NCBI RefSeq assembly: GCF_030812855.1
Contig: NZ_JAUSTK010000002.1
Span: forward strand, 186,001-250,000
Source: Paenibacillus wynnii
Lineage (GTDB): Bacteria > Bacillota > Bacilli > Paenibacillales > Paenibacillaceae
Length of the DNA stretch: 64,000 nt
Direction of reading: 5' to 3'
The notes beneath the pieces were generated by a model that saw only the letters and a program-made list of their open reading frames with translations, made no database searches and had not been told where the DNA came from. Positions 42,486-52,214 of the stretch are shown one piece after another; positions within the stretch are counted from its first letter, which is position 1; every line of letters begins with the position of its first letter. The translations under genes and the position numbers were made by a program.

Positions 42486-43977
42486 TACTACGGATTTACC
42501 TTCTTTTCCAAAGCTTGAAGGCAATCATGATACGGATGTCGCAGTTGTCGGCGGCGGGATGACCGGAATCACAACCGCCTATCTGCTCTCCAAAGCCGGT
42601 TATAAAGTCACTTTGCTGGAAGCGGGGGTATTGCTGAACGGCACTACCGGTTTTACGACTGCCAAAATCACCGCACAACACGGCATGTTCTATAATGATC
42701 TAATCAAGCATTTCGGGGAAGACAACGCGCGGCTGTACTATGAATCTAATACGCAAGCCATGGAGTGGATTATCTTAACAGCTGAAGAGCTCGGCATATC
42801 CTGCGGAATGCAGCGCGAAGCAGCCTATCTTTACTCTGATGCCAATGATGATAAGACACTGAAACAGTTGGAGAAAGAATTTAAAGCCTATGAGAAGCTT
42901 GGCATTCCCGGGGAATGGCTGGACCATATCCCTTTGCCCCTAATCGTGGGAGGTGCCATTAAGCTGCCCGGGCAAGCCCGTTTTCACCCTCTGCATTATT
43001 TCCGGGGGTTAATTCAGGCTTTTCTGGACAATGGCGGAGTGATTTATGAGCATACGGTAATTGCTGAAAATGTAGATAAGAACGGTAACCTTACTCTTTA
43101 TACCGAAAAGGATCAGCATCAAATCACCTGCCGGCATGCTGTCTCCGCTTCCCATTTCCCCTTTTATGACGGAGGAGCCCTGTACTTTTCCCGTCTGTAT
43201 CCCGAAAGATCCTATATTCTCGCGATTGAACCGGAATCGGAATTTGTGGGGGGAATGTATTTAAGTGCGAGTCAACCCATCCGATCTCTGCGGGCCGTTG
43301 AATGGGAAGGGAAAAACCTGGTGCTCATCGGAGGCGAAAGCCACAAGACAGGGAAAGGAATCTGTACCTTCGGCCACTATGAGAATCTGGAGGCTTTTGC
43401 AGGACATTTACTCGGTATCAAGTCTATTCCTTATCGCTGGTCCGCTCAGGATTTAATTACGCTGGACAGGGTGCCCTACATTGGCAGGACCTCGGAGGAT
43501 GAGGAAATTTATATTGCCACAGGTTATAAAAAATGGGGAATGACCACCAGTACAGTTGCTGCGCTAATGATATCAGACCAAATCCAGCGTAAGGACAACC
43601 CTTATACAGACCTGTACGATCCTACACGATTTAAGGCGAATCCAAGCATAAAAAACTTTATTACGATAAATGCTGTTGTCGCCAAAGATTTAGTCGGGGG
43701 CAAAGTGGAATTTGTGCATAGAAAGCCCGATGAGCTTAAGCCGGATGAAGGTGCAATCGTGCGTCATGATGGCAAACGAGCAGGGGCTTATCGAGATTCC
43801 GAAGGCAAGCTGCATTTGGTCGACACCACCTGTACCCATATGGGCTGCGAGGTAGAATGGAATGACGGGGAGCGTTCTTGGGATTGTCCCTGCCACGGCT
43901 CACGTTTCTCTTATGACGGCAAAGTATTCGAAGGCCCGGCTATAACACCGCTGACGACGCTTAACCCGGAGGAATAA
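42424..43977 (+). CDS. FAD-dependent oxidoreductase with C-terminal Rieske domain (YhfW-like)
   Basis: 517 residues. N-terminal DAO-type FAD fold (VAVVGGGMTGITTAYLLSKAGYKVTLLEAG); C-terminal Rieske [2Fe-2S] domain with ligands CTHMGCEVEW and CPCHGSRF. B. subtilis YhfW has the same two-domain plan; its substrate is undefined. ATG 42424 is chosen because GGAGGG ends eight bases upstream; a frame from 42388 lacks one. A short overlapping ORF with its own ribosome binding site precedes it. Confidence 0.92.
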   Translation: MNPENNLSQNLPRYPESMWRDTTDLPSFPKLEGNHDTDVAVVGGGMTGITTAYLLSKAGYKVTLLEAGVLLNGTTGFTTAKITAQHGMFYNDLIKHFGEDNARLYYESNTQAMEWIILTAEELGISCGMQREAAYLYSDANDDKTLKQLEKEFKAYEKLGIPGEWLDHIPLPLIVGGAIKLPGQARFHPLHYFRGLIQAFLDNGGVIYEHTVIAENVDKNGNLTLYTEKDQHQITCRHAVSASHFPFYDGGALYFSRLYPERSYILAIEPESEFVGGMYLSASQPIRSLRAVEWEGKNLVLIGGESHKTGKGICTFGHYENLEAFAGHLLGIKSIPYRWSAQDLITLDRVPYIGRTSEDEEIYIATGYKKWGMTTSTVAALMISDQIQRKDNPYTDLYDPTRFKANPSIKNFITINAVVAKDLVGGKVEFVHRKPDELKPDEGAIVRHDGKRAGAYRDSEGKLHLVDTTCTHMGCEVEWNDGERSWDCPCHGSRFSYDGKVFEGPAITPLTTLNPEE

Positions 43978-44004
43978 GCTTAGCGTTCATAATCATATCT
44001 AATA

Positions 44005-44066
44005 AGTGGCTGATCCTTGCGATCAACTTGGGTGAACGTGATTGTCTTCAGCCACTCAGGTATAAT
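44005..44066 (+). promoter_or_regulatory. Hairpin and -10 between the oxidoreductase and SDR genes
   Basis: Perfect arms AGTGGCTGA (44005-44013) and TCAGCCACT (44048-44056) enclose a 34-base loop. TATAAT at 44061-44066 follows and may serve the SDR gene, although its -35 is poor. No T-run, so termination is unlikely. Confidence 0.4.
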
Positions 44067-44120
44067 AGAATCTGTGAAATTCTTGCTTCAGAATAATCCA
44101 AGGGAGAGTGACGACAAGTT

Positions 44121-44840
44121 ATGGATTTAAGAGGGAAGAGCATTGTAATTACGGGTGCAGGTAAGGGAATCGGGAAAGCTCTGGCTCTAGCGTTGGCTAA
44201 GGAAGGGGCAAATCTCGGCCTGATATCCAGAACTTCAGCAGATCTGGAAGCATTGAAGTCAGCATTGACCGAAGTATACGATGTAAAGGTTAGCGTTGCT
44301 GTTGCTGATGTGTCTGTTCGCGGAGATGCCGAACGGGCGGTAGTAGCACTTCAAAGTGAACTCGGAACATTTGACGCACTGATTAACAATGCCGGGATCG
44401 CCAAGTTTGGTACTTTTTTAGAGATGGATCCTGCAGATTGGGAGCAGCATATCGATATCAATCTGTTCGGTACCTATTATGTCACCCGTGCTGCATTGCC
44501 TGCTATGATTGAAAAGAATGGCGGCAATATTATCAACATCTCCTCCACAGCCGGAGAACGCGGTTTCGCAACAGGCTCCGCCTACTGTGCTTCCAAGTTT
44601 GCTCTGATGGGGATGACTGAGGCACTGGCACAGGAAGTGCGGAAGCATAATATTCGTGTTGTAGCCTTGACACCCAGCACTGTCAATACCGGACTGGCTG
44701 AGAGTGCAGGCCTTAAGATCGGTGATGAAGACCGGATGATGCAGCCCGAGGATGTAGCTGAACTGGCGTTGGCGGCATTGAAACTACCCGATCGCGTATT
44801 CCTGAAAACCGCAGGAATTTGGACTACTAACCCGCAGTAG
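44121..44840 (+). CDS. Short-chain dehydrogenase/reductase (FabG-like)
   Basis: 239 residues. NAD(P)-binding TGAGKGIGKALA, NNAG at the end of beta-4, catalytic Ser in NISSTAG and YCASK (Tyr-x3-Lys). It looks like a 3-ketoacyl reductase homologue outside a fatty-acid operon, so its substrate is open. GGGAGAG lies upstream of the ATG. The IsdG-like gene follows 56 bases later on the same strand. Confidence 0.93.
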   Translation: MDLRGKSIVITGAGKGIGKALALALAKEGANLGLISRTSADLEALKSALTEVYDVKVSVAVADVSVRGDAERAVVALQSELGTFDALINNAGIAKFGTFLEMDPADWEQHIDINLFGTYYVTRAALPAMIEKNGGNIINISSTAGERGFATGSAYCASKFALMGMTEALAQEVRKHNIRVVALTPSTVNTGLAESAGLKIGDEDRMMQPEDVAELALAALKLPDRVFLKTAGIWTTNPQ

Positions 44841-44896
44841 GTTAAAAAGAATAGAACGGTATTAAAGATATTTATTAATGATGGGGAGGTCTTGGC

Positions 44897-45208
44897 ATGC
44901 TGGTAGTCACGAACACCATAAAGGTTAAGGAAGGCCATGCGGAAGCCATTGCCCAGCGCTTTGGTGTAGCGAATGGCGTACAGATTATGCCCGGCTTTGT
45001 CCGGATGGAGGTCTGGCACGGGAGCGCCAAGGAAGGCGTAGAGGAATTGAAAATCTGCACCTTCTGGGAGAGCGAGGAAGCCTTCAAAGGCTGGACCTCC
45101 AGCGACTCCTTCCGCCAATCCCATCGGGGAGCCGGCGGGAATGATGCCATCCTGGGAGCATCTCTTGACAAGTACGAACTGCTGATCAGCCGGACTCCAG
45201 GAAATTAG
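44897..45208 (+). CDS. IsdG/HmoA-like haem monooxygenase (ABM domain)
   Basis: 103 residues, one antibiotic-biosynthesis-monooxygenase ferredoxin-like domain. N6, W66 and H76 fall one residue before the IsdG catalytic triad N7-W67-H77, so haem degradation is a reasonable call. GGGGAGG lies upstream. It follows the SDR gene and ends at a bidirectional terminator. It could release iron from haem; a generic quinol monooxygenase is the alternative. Confidence 0.82.
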   Translation: MLVVTNTIKVKEGHAEAIAQRFGVANGVQIMPGFVRMEVWHGSAKEGVEELKICTFWESEEAFKGWTSSDSFRQSHRGAGGNDAILGASLDKYELLISRTPGN

Positions 45209-45345
45209 CAGGATACAGCTTATATACAGGAAACTAACAATTAAGCTTGAACCAAACAGCAGCAGATAAAGTAAATCTATATTAAGGTAGATCGGGTTAA
45301 GAACTCTATGCGGACTACAGATCCCTTATTGTCAATAAATCCAAA

Positions 45346-45395
45346 AAAACAGGGATGTCCCACAGCCTTATAGGCTTCCGGGATATCCCTGTTTT
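45346..45395. terminator. Bidirectional two-tier terminator
   Basis: 16-base arms AAAACAGGGATGTCCC (45346-45361) and GGGATATCCCTGTTTT (45380-45395), 15 paired, with an inner AGCC/GGCT stem. It separates the converging IsdG-like and MMPL genes. The layout matches the hairpin at 22728. Confidence 0.88.
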
Positions 45396-45442
45396 CGTTT
45401 CTTTCTTGATCTCTTCAAATCCAGCCCTGTAGGCTCGCGTTC

Positions 45443-47659
45443 CTACTCCACACTAGAAGGCAGCGGCTTATCCACCTCTTGATGCTTGCCAGGCCAAAAG
45501 GCCAGTCGGCCGAAGAGCACTGTGATGGCCGGTACGAGGAACGGACGAACCACAAACGTATCAAGCAGGATACCCAGCGCTGTAATAATACCGAATTGTA
45601 CAAGCACTTGAATAGGCAGTGACGCTAGTACTGCGAAGGTACCGGCTAGGATAAGGCCTGCGGAGGTAATCACCGATCCCGTTTCATTTACACCTTCAGA
45701 GATCGCTTGCTTCAGCGGCATCTCCTTGCGTTTCTTCCATATATTCGAGATCATAAAAATATTGTAGTCCTCGCCGAGCGCGACCAGAAATACGAAGGAA
45801 TATAGGGGAATAGAGCCTTGGATCGCCTCCGCACCCAGCCCGTAATGGATAATAAGCCAACCTAAGCCGAGTGCCGAGAAGAAGGATAGAATTACCGTTG
45901 CCACCAAATAAATGGTAGCCACAACAGAGCGTAAATACAGGAGCAGCAGCAAGGTTATTAATCCAATAACTACAGGGATGATGAGATCCGTATCCCGCTC
46001 TCCAACCTCTTTCGTATCATGCTGAGTAGCGGTCTGCCCACCAACCCATACATTGCCTTTCGGCTCTTCAATCCCTGCATCGATTAACGCCTGCTCAACC
46101 GTCGCCTGCAGTGCCGGAACGTGGCTCATGGCCTCCAGCGAATACGGGTTGCTTTTAAATTCAATATCATAGCCTAATATATTCTTATTCACTGCACCCT
46201 GCTGCGGATCTGAGACGGTATCTACGTAAGAAATCCCGCCCAGAATGACCTTAAGATCCTCACCGTCCGCTATGCCCTGCGTATCAACCATCAGCTTGGC
46301 CGGGGCTAGCTCCCCCGGGGAGAACTGTTTGCCAATGATATCGAAGCCTTCACGGGACTCCATGTCCTTTGGAAAAGAGGAGAGAATATCATACGTGAAT
46401 TTAATCCCGCTGGAGAAGGAGGCCAATGTTCCCAGCATCACCACAGTTACACCAACGATAGCCCAAGGACGGGAGACTACGAATCCACCAATTCCCTTTT
46501 TACGGGAAACCTTCCGTTGTGGAATAGGCTTGCCTTTAGCCATGGCCCGATCCATCTCCATTTGCGGTGTCCGTGGGATGAACGGGAAGAAAGAGGTCCG
46601 ACCAAAGATTGCAAGTAGCGCCGGAACCAGTGTTAGGCTGGCGATACCCATAATAAAGATGGAGACGCTGAACGGAATCGCAAAACGATGATACGCTCCA
46701 AATTGGGCCAGCAATAGCGCAAGCAGAGCCAACACTACTGTGAAACCACTCATTGCAATAGCCCCGGAGGAATCTGTGATGGCACGAAGCAGAGCTTGGC
46801 TCTTACTTTCCTCCACCTTCAGCAACTGACGGAACCGGGAGATCAGGAACAAACAATAATCTGTACCGGCACCGAACAGCAGAACGGTCATAATCGATAT
46901 GGCCTGAGAATCGACTGTGATCCAACCGGCCTCAGCCATTTTGCCAAGCACCGGACTCGTTGCACCATAAGCAAAACCAACCGCAATAAGCGGAATCAGA
47001 GCCAAAACCGGGGAACGGTAGATAAGCAATAGAAACACTAACACAAGGACTACTGTAGCTATTAACAGGGATACGTCCGCATTCTTGAAGAGTCCCGTAG
47101 CATCAATAGATATACCAACCGGTCCGGTAACACGAAGGCTGAGATCACTTCCATCAAGCTTTGCAGCCGAAGGGTCACTGCCTGTCTCCTTTACAATCAG
47201 AGCCTTTAATTGGGTCACCGCTTCGCCAAGCTGATCGCTATCTGCAGTTTTATCGAACAGCACCGGTGTCACCAATGTACTGCGATCTTCAGATAAAGAA
47301 GCCTGCAGAGCCTGCGGCGGGAGCTGTCCAAGAGGTGGCACGAAATTCTGATGAGGCAGCGGAGACTTTTCCAGGTTGCTGTATAAGGCTTGAATATGTA
47401 ATAGATCTTCCTGGGATATTCCACCTTCACGATGCCATACGAGTAGTGCAGGTACGCCGCTGCCGCTCGGAAATTCCCTCTCTGCGACAATCGCTGCCTG
47501 TACGGATTGTGAGTCCTTCGGAAGGTTCTGCACATTATTCTCTTCCTGCGAATTCACAGCCGGCCATAACATGGTAAGGGTACCTACTACTGCAATCCAT
47601 ATAAGAAGCGTGATCCATTTCGTTTTGTTACCTGCTACCCATTTTCCGTATCCTGACAT
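45443..47659 (-). CDS. MMPL-family transporter (YdfJ-like)
   Basis: 738 residues, RND superfamily with two repeats: each has an extracytoplasmic domain followed by a five-helix bundle (LLIATVVLVLVFLLLIYRSP and LIIPVVIGLITLLLLLYLRS). Motifs GAGTDYCLFLISRFR and GEDYNIFMISNIW carry the proton-relay Asp-Tyr pairs. It would export lipids or drugs. Start ATG 47659 is preferred, since the promoter's +1 near 47716 would make ATG 47710 almost leaderless, and GGTGAT precedes 47659. Confidence 0.92.
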   Translation of the reverse strand: MSGYGKWVAGNKTKWITLLIWIAVVGTLTMLWPAVNSQEENNVQNLPKDSQSVQAAIVAEREFPSGSGVPALLVWHREGGISQEDLLHIQALYSNLEKSPLPHQNFVPPLGQLPPQALQASLSEDRSTLVTPVLFDKTADSDQLGEAVTQLKALIVKETGSDPSAAKLDGSDLSLRVTGPVGISIDATGLFKNADVSLLIATVVLVLVFLLLIYRSPVLALIPLIAVGFAYGATSPVLGKMAEAGWITVDSQAISIMTVLLFGAGTDYCLFLISRFRQLLKVEESKSQALLRAITDSSGAIAMSGFTVVLALLALLLAQFGAYHRFAIPFSVSIFIMGIASLTLVPALLAIFGRTSFFPFIPRTPQMEMDRAMAKGKPIPQRKVSRKKGIGGFVVSRPWAIVGVTVVMLGTLASFSSGIKFTYDILSSFPKDMESREGFDIIGKQFSPGELAPAKLMVDTQGIADGEDLKVILGGISYVDTVSDPQQGAVNKNILGYDIEFKSNPYSLEAMSHVPALQATVEQALIDAGIEEPKGNVWVGGQTATQHDTKEVGERDTDLIIPVVIGLITLLLLLYLRSVVATIYLVATVILSFFSALGLGWLIIHYGLGAEAIQGSIPLYSFVFLVALGEDYNIFMISNIWKKRKEMPLKQAISEGVNETGSVITSAGLILAGTFAVLASLPIQVLVQFGIITALGILLDTFVVRPFLVPAITVLFGRLAFWPGKHQEVDKPLPSSVE

Positions 47660-47722
47660 CCCTATCACCGCTCTCTGCACCTTAGGCCCTTGAAATGAGC
47701 CACGGGTCATTTTTATACTCTT

Positions 47723-47751
47723 ATCATATATACCCGTTAATTTTTTATCAA
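47723..47751 (-). promoter_or_regulatory. Promoter of the MMPL gene
   Basis: Minus strand TTGATA (47751-47746), 17-base spacer, TATGAT (47728-47723). Confidence 0.65.
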
Positions 47752-47789
47752 ATCTTTTTTATTTTCTCCTAAAAACCTGCCTGATCCAG

Positions 47790-47837
47790 AAAAACCCCCT
47801 CTCTTCAACTAGGCTTAGCACCGTTGAAAAGAGGGGG
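47790..47837 (-). terminator. Terminator of the marR-ABC-ABC operon
   Basis: CCCCCTCTCTTCAAC (47795-47809) pairs with GTTGAAAAGAGGGGG (47823-47837) at 14 of 15 positions; TTTTTC follows on the minus strand. Confidence 0.9.
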
Positions 47838-47878
47838 GATTTAAGTGATATTAAAGCAATAGGAGATTACATTAAAGA

Positions 47879-49780
47879 TTATCCTACCTCAGAAAAGTCT
47901 TCCTCCGAGAACTGACTGTTGTAAAGATCGGCATAGAATCCACCTTGTTCAAGCAAATCTTCGTGGGTACCTTTCTCTATTACGCTGCCTTGATTCATGA
48001 CCAAGATCATGTCTGCATCACGTATAGTGGAGAGACGGTGAGCGATAACGAAGCTGGTTCTGCCCTTCATCAGGCTATTCATCGCCTTTTGAATCTGCAC
48101 CTCGGTCCGTGTGTCCACACTGCTGGTTGCTTCATCAAGAATTAGTATAGACGGGTCAGCCAGAATTGCCCGGGCAATCGTAATTAATTGCTTTTGACCT
48201 TGTGAAATATTGGAGGCCTCTTCATTTAGCACGGTGTCATAACCTAGCGGCAATGTCCGGATGAAGTGATCCGCATGGGCTGCCTTAGCGGCACGAACCA
48301 CGTCAGCTTCCGTTGACCCTTCACGTCCGTAAGCAATATTATCACGGATTGTGCCGTTGAAGAGCCATGTATCCTGCAGCACCATCCCAAATTTACTGCG
48401 CAGCTCACTGCGTTTCATTTCGGTGATGTTGACTCCGTCAATTACAATTTCCCCGCCATTGATCTCATAAAAGCGCATCAGGAGGTTAATCAGGGTTGTT
48501 TTGCCGGCACCGGTTGGGCCTACAATGGCTATGGTCTGCCCCGGCTGAACATCAATATTCATATCTTCTATAAGAATCGCATCTTCTTTGTAGCCAAACT
48601 TCACATGACGGAACTCAACAGCGCCTTCTCCAGCACCCTCTTTTGGCTTCGCCAGCAGAGTAGACACTTCCGCAACTTCCTCTTCTTCATCTAGCAACTC
48701 GAATACACGTTCTGCCGATGCGATGGTGGACTGAATAATGTTAGCGATGTTAGCCGTTTGTGTAATAGGCATCGTGAACTGACGCGAATACTGAATGAAG
48801 GCCTGGATATCTCCGACTTCAATCACTTTCTTAGTCACAAAGATACCCCCAACCACACAGACAAGCACATAACCCAAGTTGCCGATAAACATCATCAGCG
48901 GCATAATCATACCGGACATGAATTGAGCCCGCCAGCCGGAGTCATAAAGCTTTTCATTTATATCATTGAAATCATTAAGCGATTGCTTCTCACGTCCGAA
49001 TGCCTTGATAATGCGGTGTCCGGTATACATCTCCTCTACGTGGCCGTTCAACTGTCCGAGGGACTTCTGCTGACCAATAAAGTAGGACTGCGACCGCTTG
49101 CTGATACCTATGATAACGACAAAACTCAGCGGTAAAGTAATTACAGTAATCAAGGTTAACCAAGGACTGATGGTCAACATCATGATAATGACACCGATAA
49201 TGGTGACAATTGCTGTGATCAGCTGGGTTAAACTCTGCTGCAGCGTCGTGCTGATATTATCAACATCATTGGTCGCACGGCTGAGAATTTCACCATGTGT
49301 ACGGGAATCAAAATATTTCAGCGGCAACCGTTCAAGCTTACCATTGATTTCCTCACGCATATCAAATACAACTTTCTGCGCTACACCGGCCATAATATAC
49401 TGCTGCACGTAGCTGAAAAGAGCACTGAACAAATAGAGGCCGACTAAGATAAGCAAGATGTTATTAATATATCCAAAGTCAATGGAAGCTCCTTCAACAC
49501 CCATCATCATACCGTAGGCACCTTCAAATAGCTTGGTAGTCGCCTTACCCATGACTTTAGGGCTGAAGATACTAAATACTGTACTGGCAATAGCCATAAT
49601 AAAAACTAGCACTAGCTGAACCTGACGCGGGCGTAAATAGCGGACCAACCGGCGGAGTGTGCCTTTGAAATCCTTGGCTTTCTGAACAGGCATCATCATT
49701 CCAGGAGGGCCGGCACCTGGACCTCTATGCCGGGGCGGTTCGGCATCAGGACGTTTGTACTCTTTATTAACTTCACTCAT
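47879..49780 (-). CDS. ABC exporter half, catalytically complete subunit
   Basis: 633 residues. A cytoplasmic Pro-rich N-terminal extension (about 45 residues, with GPPGMMMP) precedes six membrane helices. The nucleotide domain has GPTGAGKTT (Walker A), SQGQK (a variant signature) and LILDEATSSVD with the catalytic Glu. It overlaps the upstream ABC gene by 4 bases (ATGA) and is the partner in a heterodimer of the BmrCD/TmrAB plan. It likely exports drugs or peptides. Confidence 0.94.
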   Translation of the reverse strand: MSEVNKEYKRPDAEPPRHRGPGAGPPGMMMPVQKAKDFKGTLRRLVRYLRPRQVQLVLVFIMAIASTVFSIFSPKVMGKATTKLFEGAYGMMMGVEGASIDFGYINNILLILVGLYLFSALFSYVQQYIMAGVAQKVVFDMREEINGKLERLPLKYFDSRTHGEILSRATNDVDNISTTLQQSLTQLITAIVTIIGVIIMMLTISPWLTLITVITLPLSFVVIIGISKRSQSYFIGQQKSLGQLNGHVEEMYTGHRIIKAFGREKQSLNDFNDINEKLYDSGWRAQFMSGMIMPLMMFIGNLGYVLVCVVGGIFVTKKVIEVGDIQAFIQYSRQFTMPITQTANIANIIQSTIASAERVFELLDEEEEVAEVSTLLAKPKEGAGEGAVEFRHVKFGYKEDAILIEDMNIDVQPGQTIAIVGPTGAGKTTLINLLMRFYEINGGEIVIDGVNITEMKRSELRSKFGMVLQDTWLFNGTIRDNIAYGREGSTEADVVRAAKAAHADHFIRTLPLGYDTVLNEEASNISQGQKQLITIARAILADPSILILDEATSSVDTRTEVQIQKAMNSLMKGRTSFVIAHRLSTIRDADMILVMNQGSVIEKGTHEDLLEQGGFYADLYNSQFSEEDFSEVG

Positions 49781-51537
49781 GCTATTTCCTCCTCTGACAA
49801 CTGCGAGGATACGATCTCGCGGTACACTTCATTATTCTTCAGGAGCTCTCGGTGATTCCCCATTCCGACGATTTCACCGTCATCAATAACAATGATTCGG
49901 TCTGCATCCATAACTGTACTAACCCGTTGGGCCACGATCAGCACAGTGCTTTCTGTGGTTTCACCCTTAAGGGCGGCCCGCAACTTGGCATCGGTCTTGA
50001 AATCAAGCGCCGAGAAGCTGTCATCGAACAAATATACTTCCGGTTTTCTAACGAGCGCGCGGGCTATAGACAAGCGTTGCTTCTGGCCGCCGGAGACGTT
50101 ATTCCCGCCTTGAGCAATCTCCGAGTCAAAGCCTTCCTTCATCGCAGACACGAAATCGAAAGCTTGAGCCACTTTCGCGGCATGCAGAATTTCTTCTTCC
50201 GTTGCATCCTCTTTCCCGTAGCGGATATTCTCACTAATCATGCCGGTGAACAACACAGCCTTCTGCGGGATATATCCTATCTTGTTCCGCAACTCTTCTT
50301 GCGTCATATCGCGTACATCCACTCCGTCTACACGTACAGAACCCTCATTCACATCATAAAACCTTGGAATTAAGCTAAGCAGAGTGGATTTACCGGACCC
50401 CGTACCGCCAATAATCGCAGTAACTTCACCCGGACGAGCACTGAAGCTGATTCCTGAAAGAGCAGGCTCCTCTGCACCAGGATAGGAAAAGGACACGTTG
50501 TCAAATTCCACAAAGCCGTGCATACCATCCCGACCGTCCTTATGGGTAGCGGTAGCGGTATTTTGCAGCTCGCTTTGGGTAGGATCTATAATTTCAGGCT
50601 GCATATCCAACACTTCATTGATACGGATAGCAGAAGCAGAGGCACGCGGAATAAGTACAAACATCATAGAAACCATAATTAGGGAGAACATAATCTGCAT
50701 AGCATATTGAATGAAAGCCATCAAGGAACCCACCCGAAGATTTCCCTCGTCAATCCGTATTCCACCGAAATAAAGAATGGCAATCATAGAGAAATTCATT
50801 ACAAGCATCATAAGAGGCATAAGGCCAGCCATAATTTTATTTACTTTAATAGCTGTATCCGTCAAGTCACGGTTAGCTTCACTAAACCGTTTATTCTCAT
50901 GTCCAATCCGATTGAAGGAACGAATAACACGGATACCGGTCAAATGCTCGCGCAGCACCAAATTTAATTTGTCCAGCTTGATCTGAATGGCTTTGAACAA
51001 CGGCAAGCCCTTCATACCGATGAAGAAGATCGCACCGACCAGGACAGGTATTACGACCACAAAGATCAGGGATAGCTTGGCATCCTCGGATACCGCCATA
51101 ATAATACCGCCAATCATCATCATTGGAGCCCCTATCATCATACGAAGCATCATGGTAAGCACCGTTTGCACCTGCGTGATATCATTTGTCGTCCGTGTGA
51201 TCAAGGACGCTGTGCCCAGCTTGTCGAATTCATGCAGGGTAAAATTCTCTACATGATTGAACATTCGCGACCGGGTGTTTTTACCAAACCCCGCTGCGAC
51301 TTTAGCGGATAAATAGCTGGCAATCACAGAGCACAATGCTCCCCCGCCGGCCACCAGCAGCATAAATCCACCAATTCTCCAAATTAAGCTGCGGTCTCCT
51401 TGTACAATCCCTTCGTCGACAATGTCGGACATTAATGTGGGAAGGTATAAGTCGCCCATTGACTGTAAGAATACAAGAATCAATACCGCCGTAATAGCGA
51501 GCTTAAAGGGCTTCAATTGTTTGAATAATTTAATCAA
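49777..51537 (-). CDS. ABC exporter half, degenerate-site subunit
   Basis: 586 residues from TTG 51537, which has GGAG nine bases upstream; ATG 51546 directly abuts the GGAG and is less likely. Six membrane helices, Walker A GGTGSGKST, canonical VSGGQ signature, but Walker B reads LFDDSFSALD, with Asp in place of the catalytic Glu. Together with the next gene, which has Glu but a SQGQK signature, this gives one active and one silent ATP site, the hallmark of asymmetric exporters. It overlaps marR. Confidence 0.94.
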   Translation of the reverse strand: MIKLFKQLKPFKLAITAVLILVFLQSMGDLYLPTLMSDIVDEGIVQGDRSLIWRIGGFMLLVAGGGALCSVIASYLSAKVAAGFGKNTRSRMFNHVENFTLHEFDKLGTASLITRTTNDITQVQTVLTMMLRMMIGAPMMMIGGIIMAVSEDAKLSLIFVVVIPVLVGAIFFIGMKGLPLFKAIQIKLDKLNLVLREHLTGIRVIRSFNRIGHENKRFSEANRDLTDTAIKVNKIMAGLMPLMMLVMNFSMIAILYFGGIRIDEGNLRVGSLMAFIQYAMQIMFSLIMVSMMFVLIPRASASAIRINEVLDMQPEIIDPTQSELQNTATATHKDGRDGMHGFVEFDNVSFSYPGAEEPALSGISFSARPGEVTAIIGGTGSGKSTLLSLIPRFYDVNEGSVRVDGVDVRDMTQEELRNKIGYIPQKAVLFTGMISENIRYGKEDATEEEILHAAKVAQAFDFVSAMKEGFDSEIAQGGNNVSGGQKQRLSIARALVRKPEVYLFDDSFSALDFKTDAKLRAALKGETTESTVLIVAQRVSTVMDADRIIVIDDGEIVGMGNHRELLKNNEVYREIVSSQLSEEEIA

Positions 51538-52033
51538 GCTTCTCATCTCCGTTCATTTGTAACCGATCTAAATCTGGCGGCGGATTCTCTTGAGCAAATT
51601 GATGCATCTTCAGCAGCAAATCCGCCAGCTGGTTGCTCTCTTCTTCACCCAGATATTCAACCAGTTTTTTTAATGAGGTGTCCCTATAGGCCTTCGCTCT
51701 GAGGGTAACAGCCTTTCCCTGCTCTGACAAAAGAACACGAACAACCCTGCGGTCCGCAGGATCAGCTTGCCTTACCACCATATTCTTGGCCTCTAGACTA
51801 TTTATCAGTTGAGTCACTGTAGGAGGTGTAAGACCTAGATAACGGCTGACTTCTGACACCTTTGGTCCCTCTTTCTTGAAATGCATATGTCTTGCAATAC
51901 TTAACATCAAAGTCATCTCACTCGGCTTGTTTCCCTCCATGGATTGCTGCCATTGCGCTTTATGCAATGTGCGGAGGGCCATCATCAGCTTATGAGCGAC
52001 TGTATTTTCATCATTTATCCCAATCTCTCTCAC
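51530..52033 (-). CDS. MarR-family regulator of the ABC operon
   Basis: 167 residues. The winged helix is VSEVSRYLGLTPPTVTQLINSLEAKNMVVRQADPADRRVVRVLL. It is first in a three-gene operon with both ABC halves, so it probably represses it until a substrate binds. Two operator-like repeats lie just upstream. The GTG at 52033 sits too close to GAGG; an ATT at 52024 has better spacing, so the true start is unsure. Confidence 0.92.
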   Translation of the reverse strand: MREIGINDENTVAHKLMMALRTLHKAQWQQSMEGNKPSEMTLMLSIARHMHFKKEGPKVSEVSRYLGLTPPTVTQLINSLEAKNMVVRQADPADRRVVRVLLSEQGKAVTLRAKAYRDTSLKKLVEYLGEEESNQLADLLLKMHQFAQENPPPDLDRLQMNGDEKLD

Positions 52034-52036
52034 CTC

Positions 52037-52092
52037 TATATTAGTTAGGTTAACAAATTATTAAATACTATATTAATTAGGCTACCTAATTA
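52037..52092 (-). promoter_or_regulatory. Double MarR-type operator
   Basis: TAATTAGG-CTA-CCTAATTA (52074-52092) is a perfect palindrome. A related sequence, TATATTAGTTAGGTTAAC (52037-52054), repeats TATATTAATTAGGCTACC (52069-52086) exactly 32 bases away, about three helical turns. Confidence 0.7.
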
Positions 52093-52121
52093 TATTTTCG
52101 CTGCAGGGCTTTGTCAATAAA

Positions 52122-52149
52122 TAAAAAAACTCCCGCCTATCGGCAGGAG
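52122..52149 (-). terminator. Terminator after the pheromone propeptide gene
   Basis: CTCCCGCC (52130-52137) pairs with GGCAGGAG (52142-52149), 7 of 8, with seven T residues on the minus strand. It closes the receptor-propeptide transcript. Confidence 0.88.
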
Positions 52150-52214
52150 AACACAGTAAGACTATGTAGATTTGTATGATAGCTTGTCCAAATCTTACTG
52201 ATGATGTTCACAGC

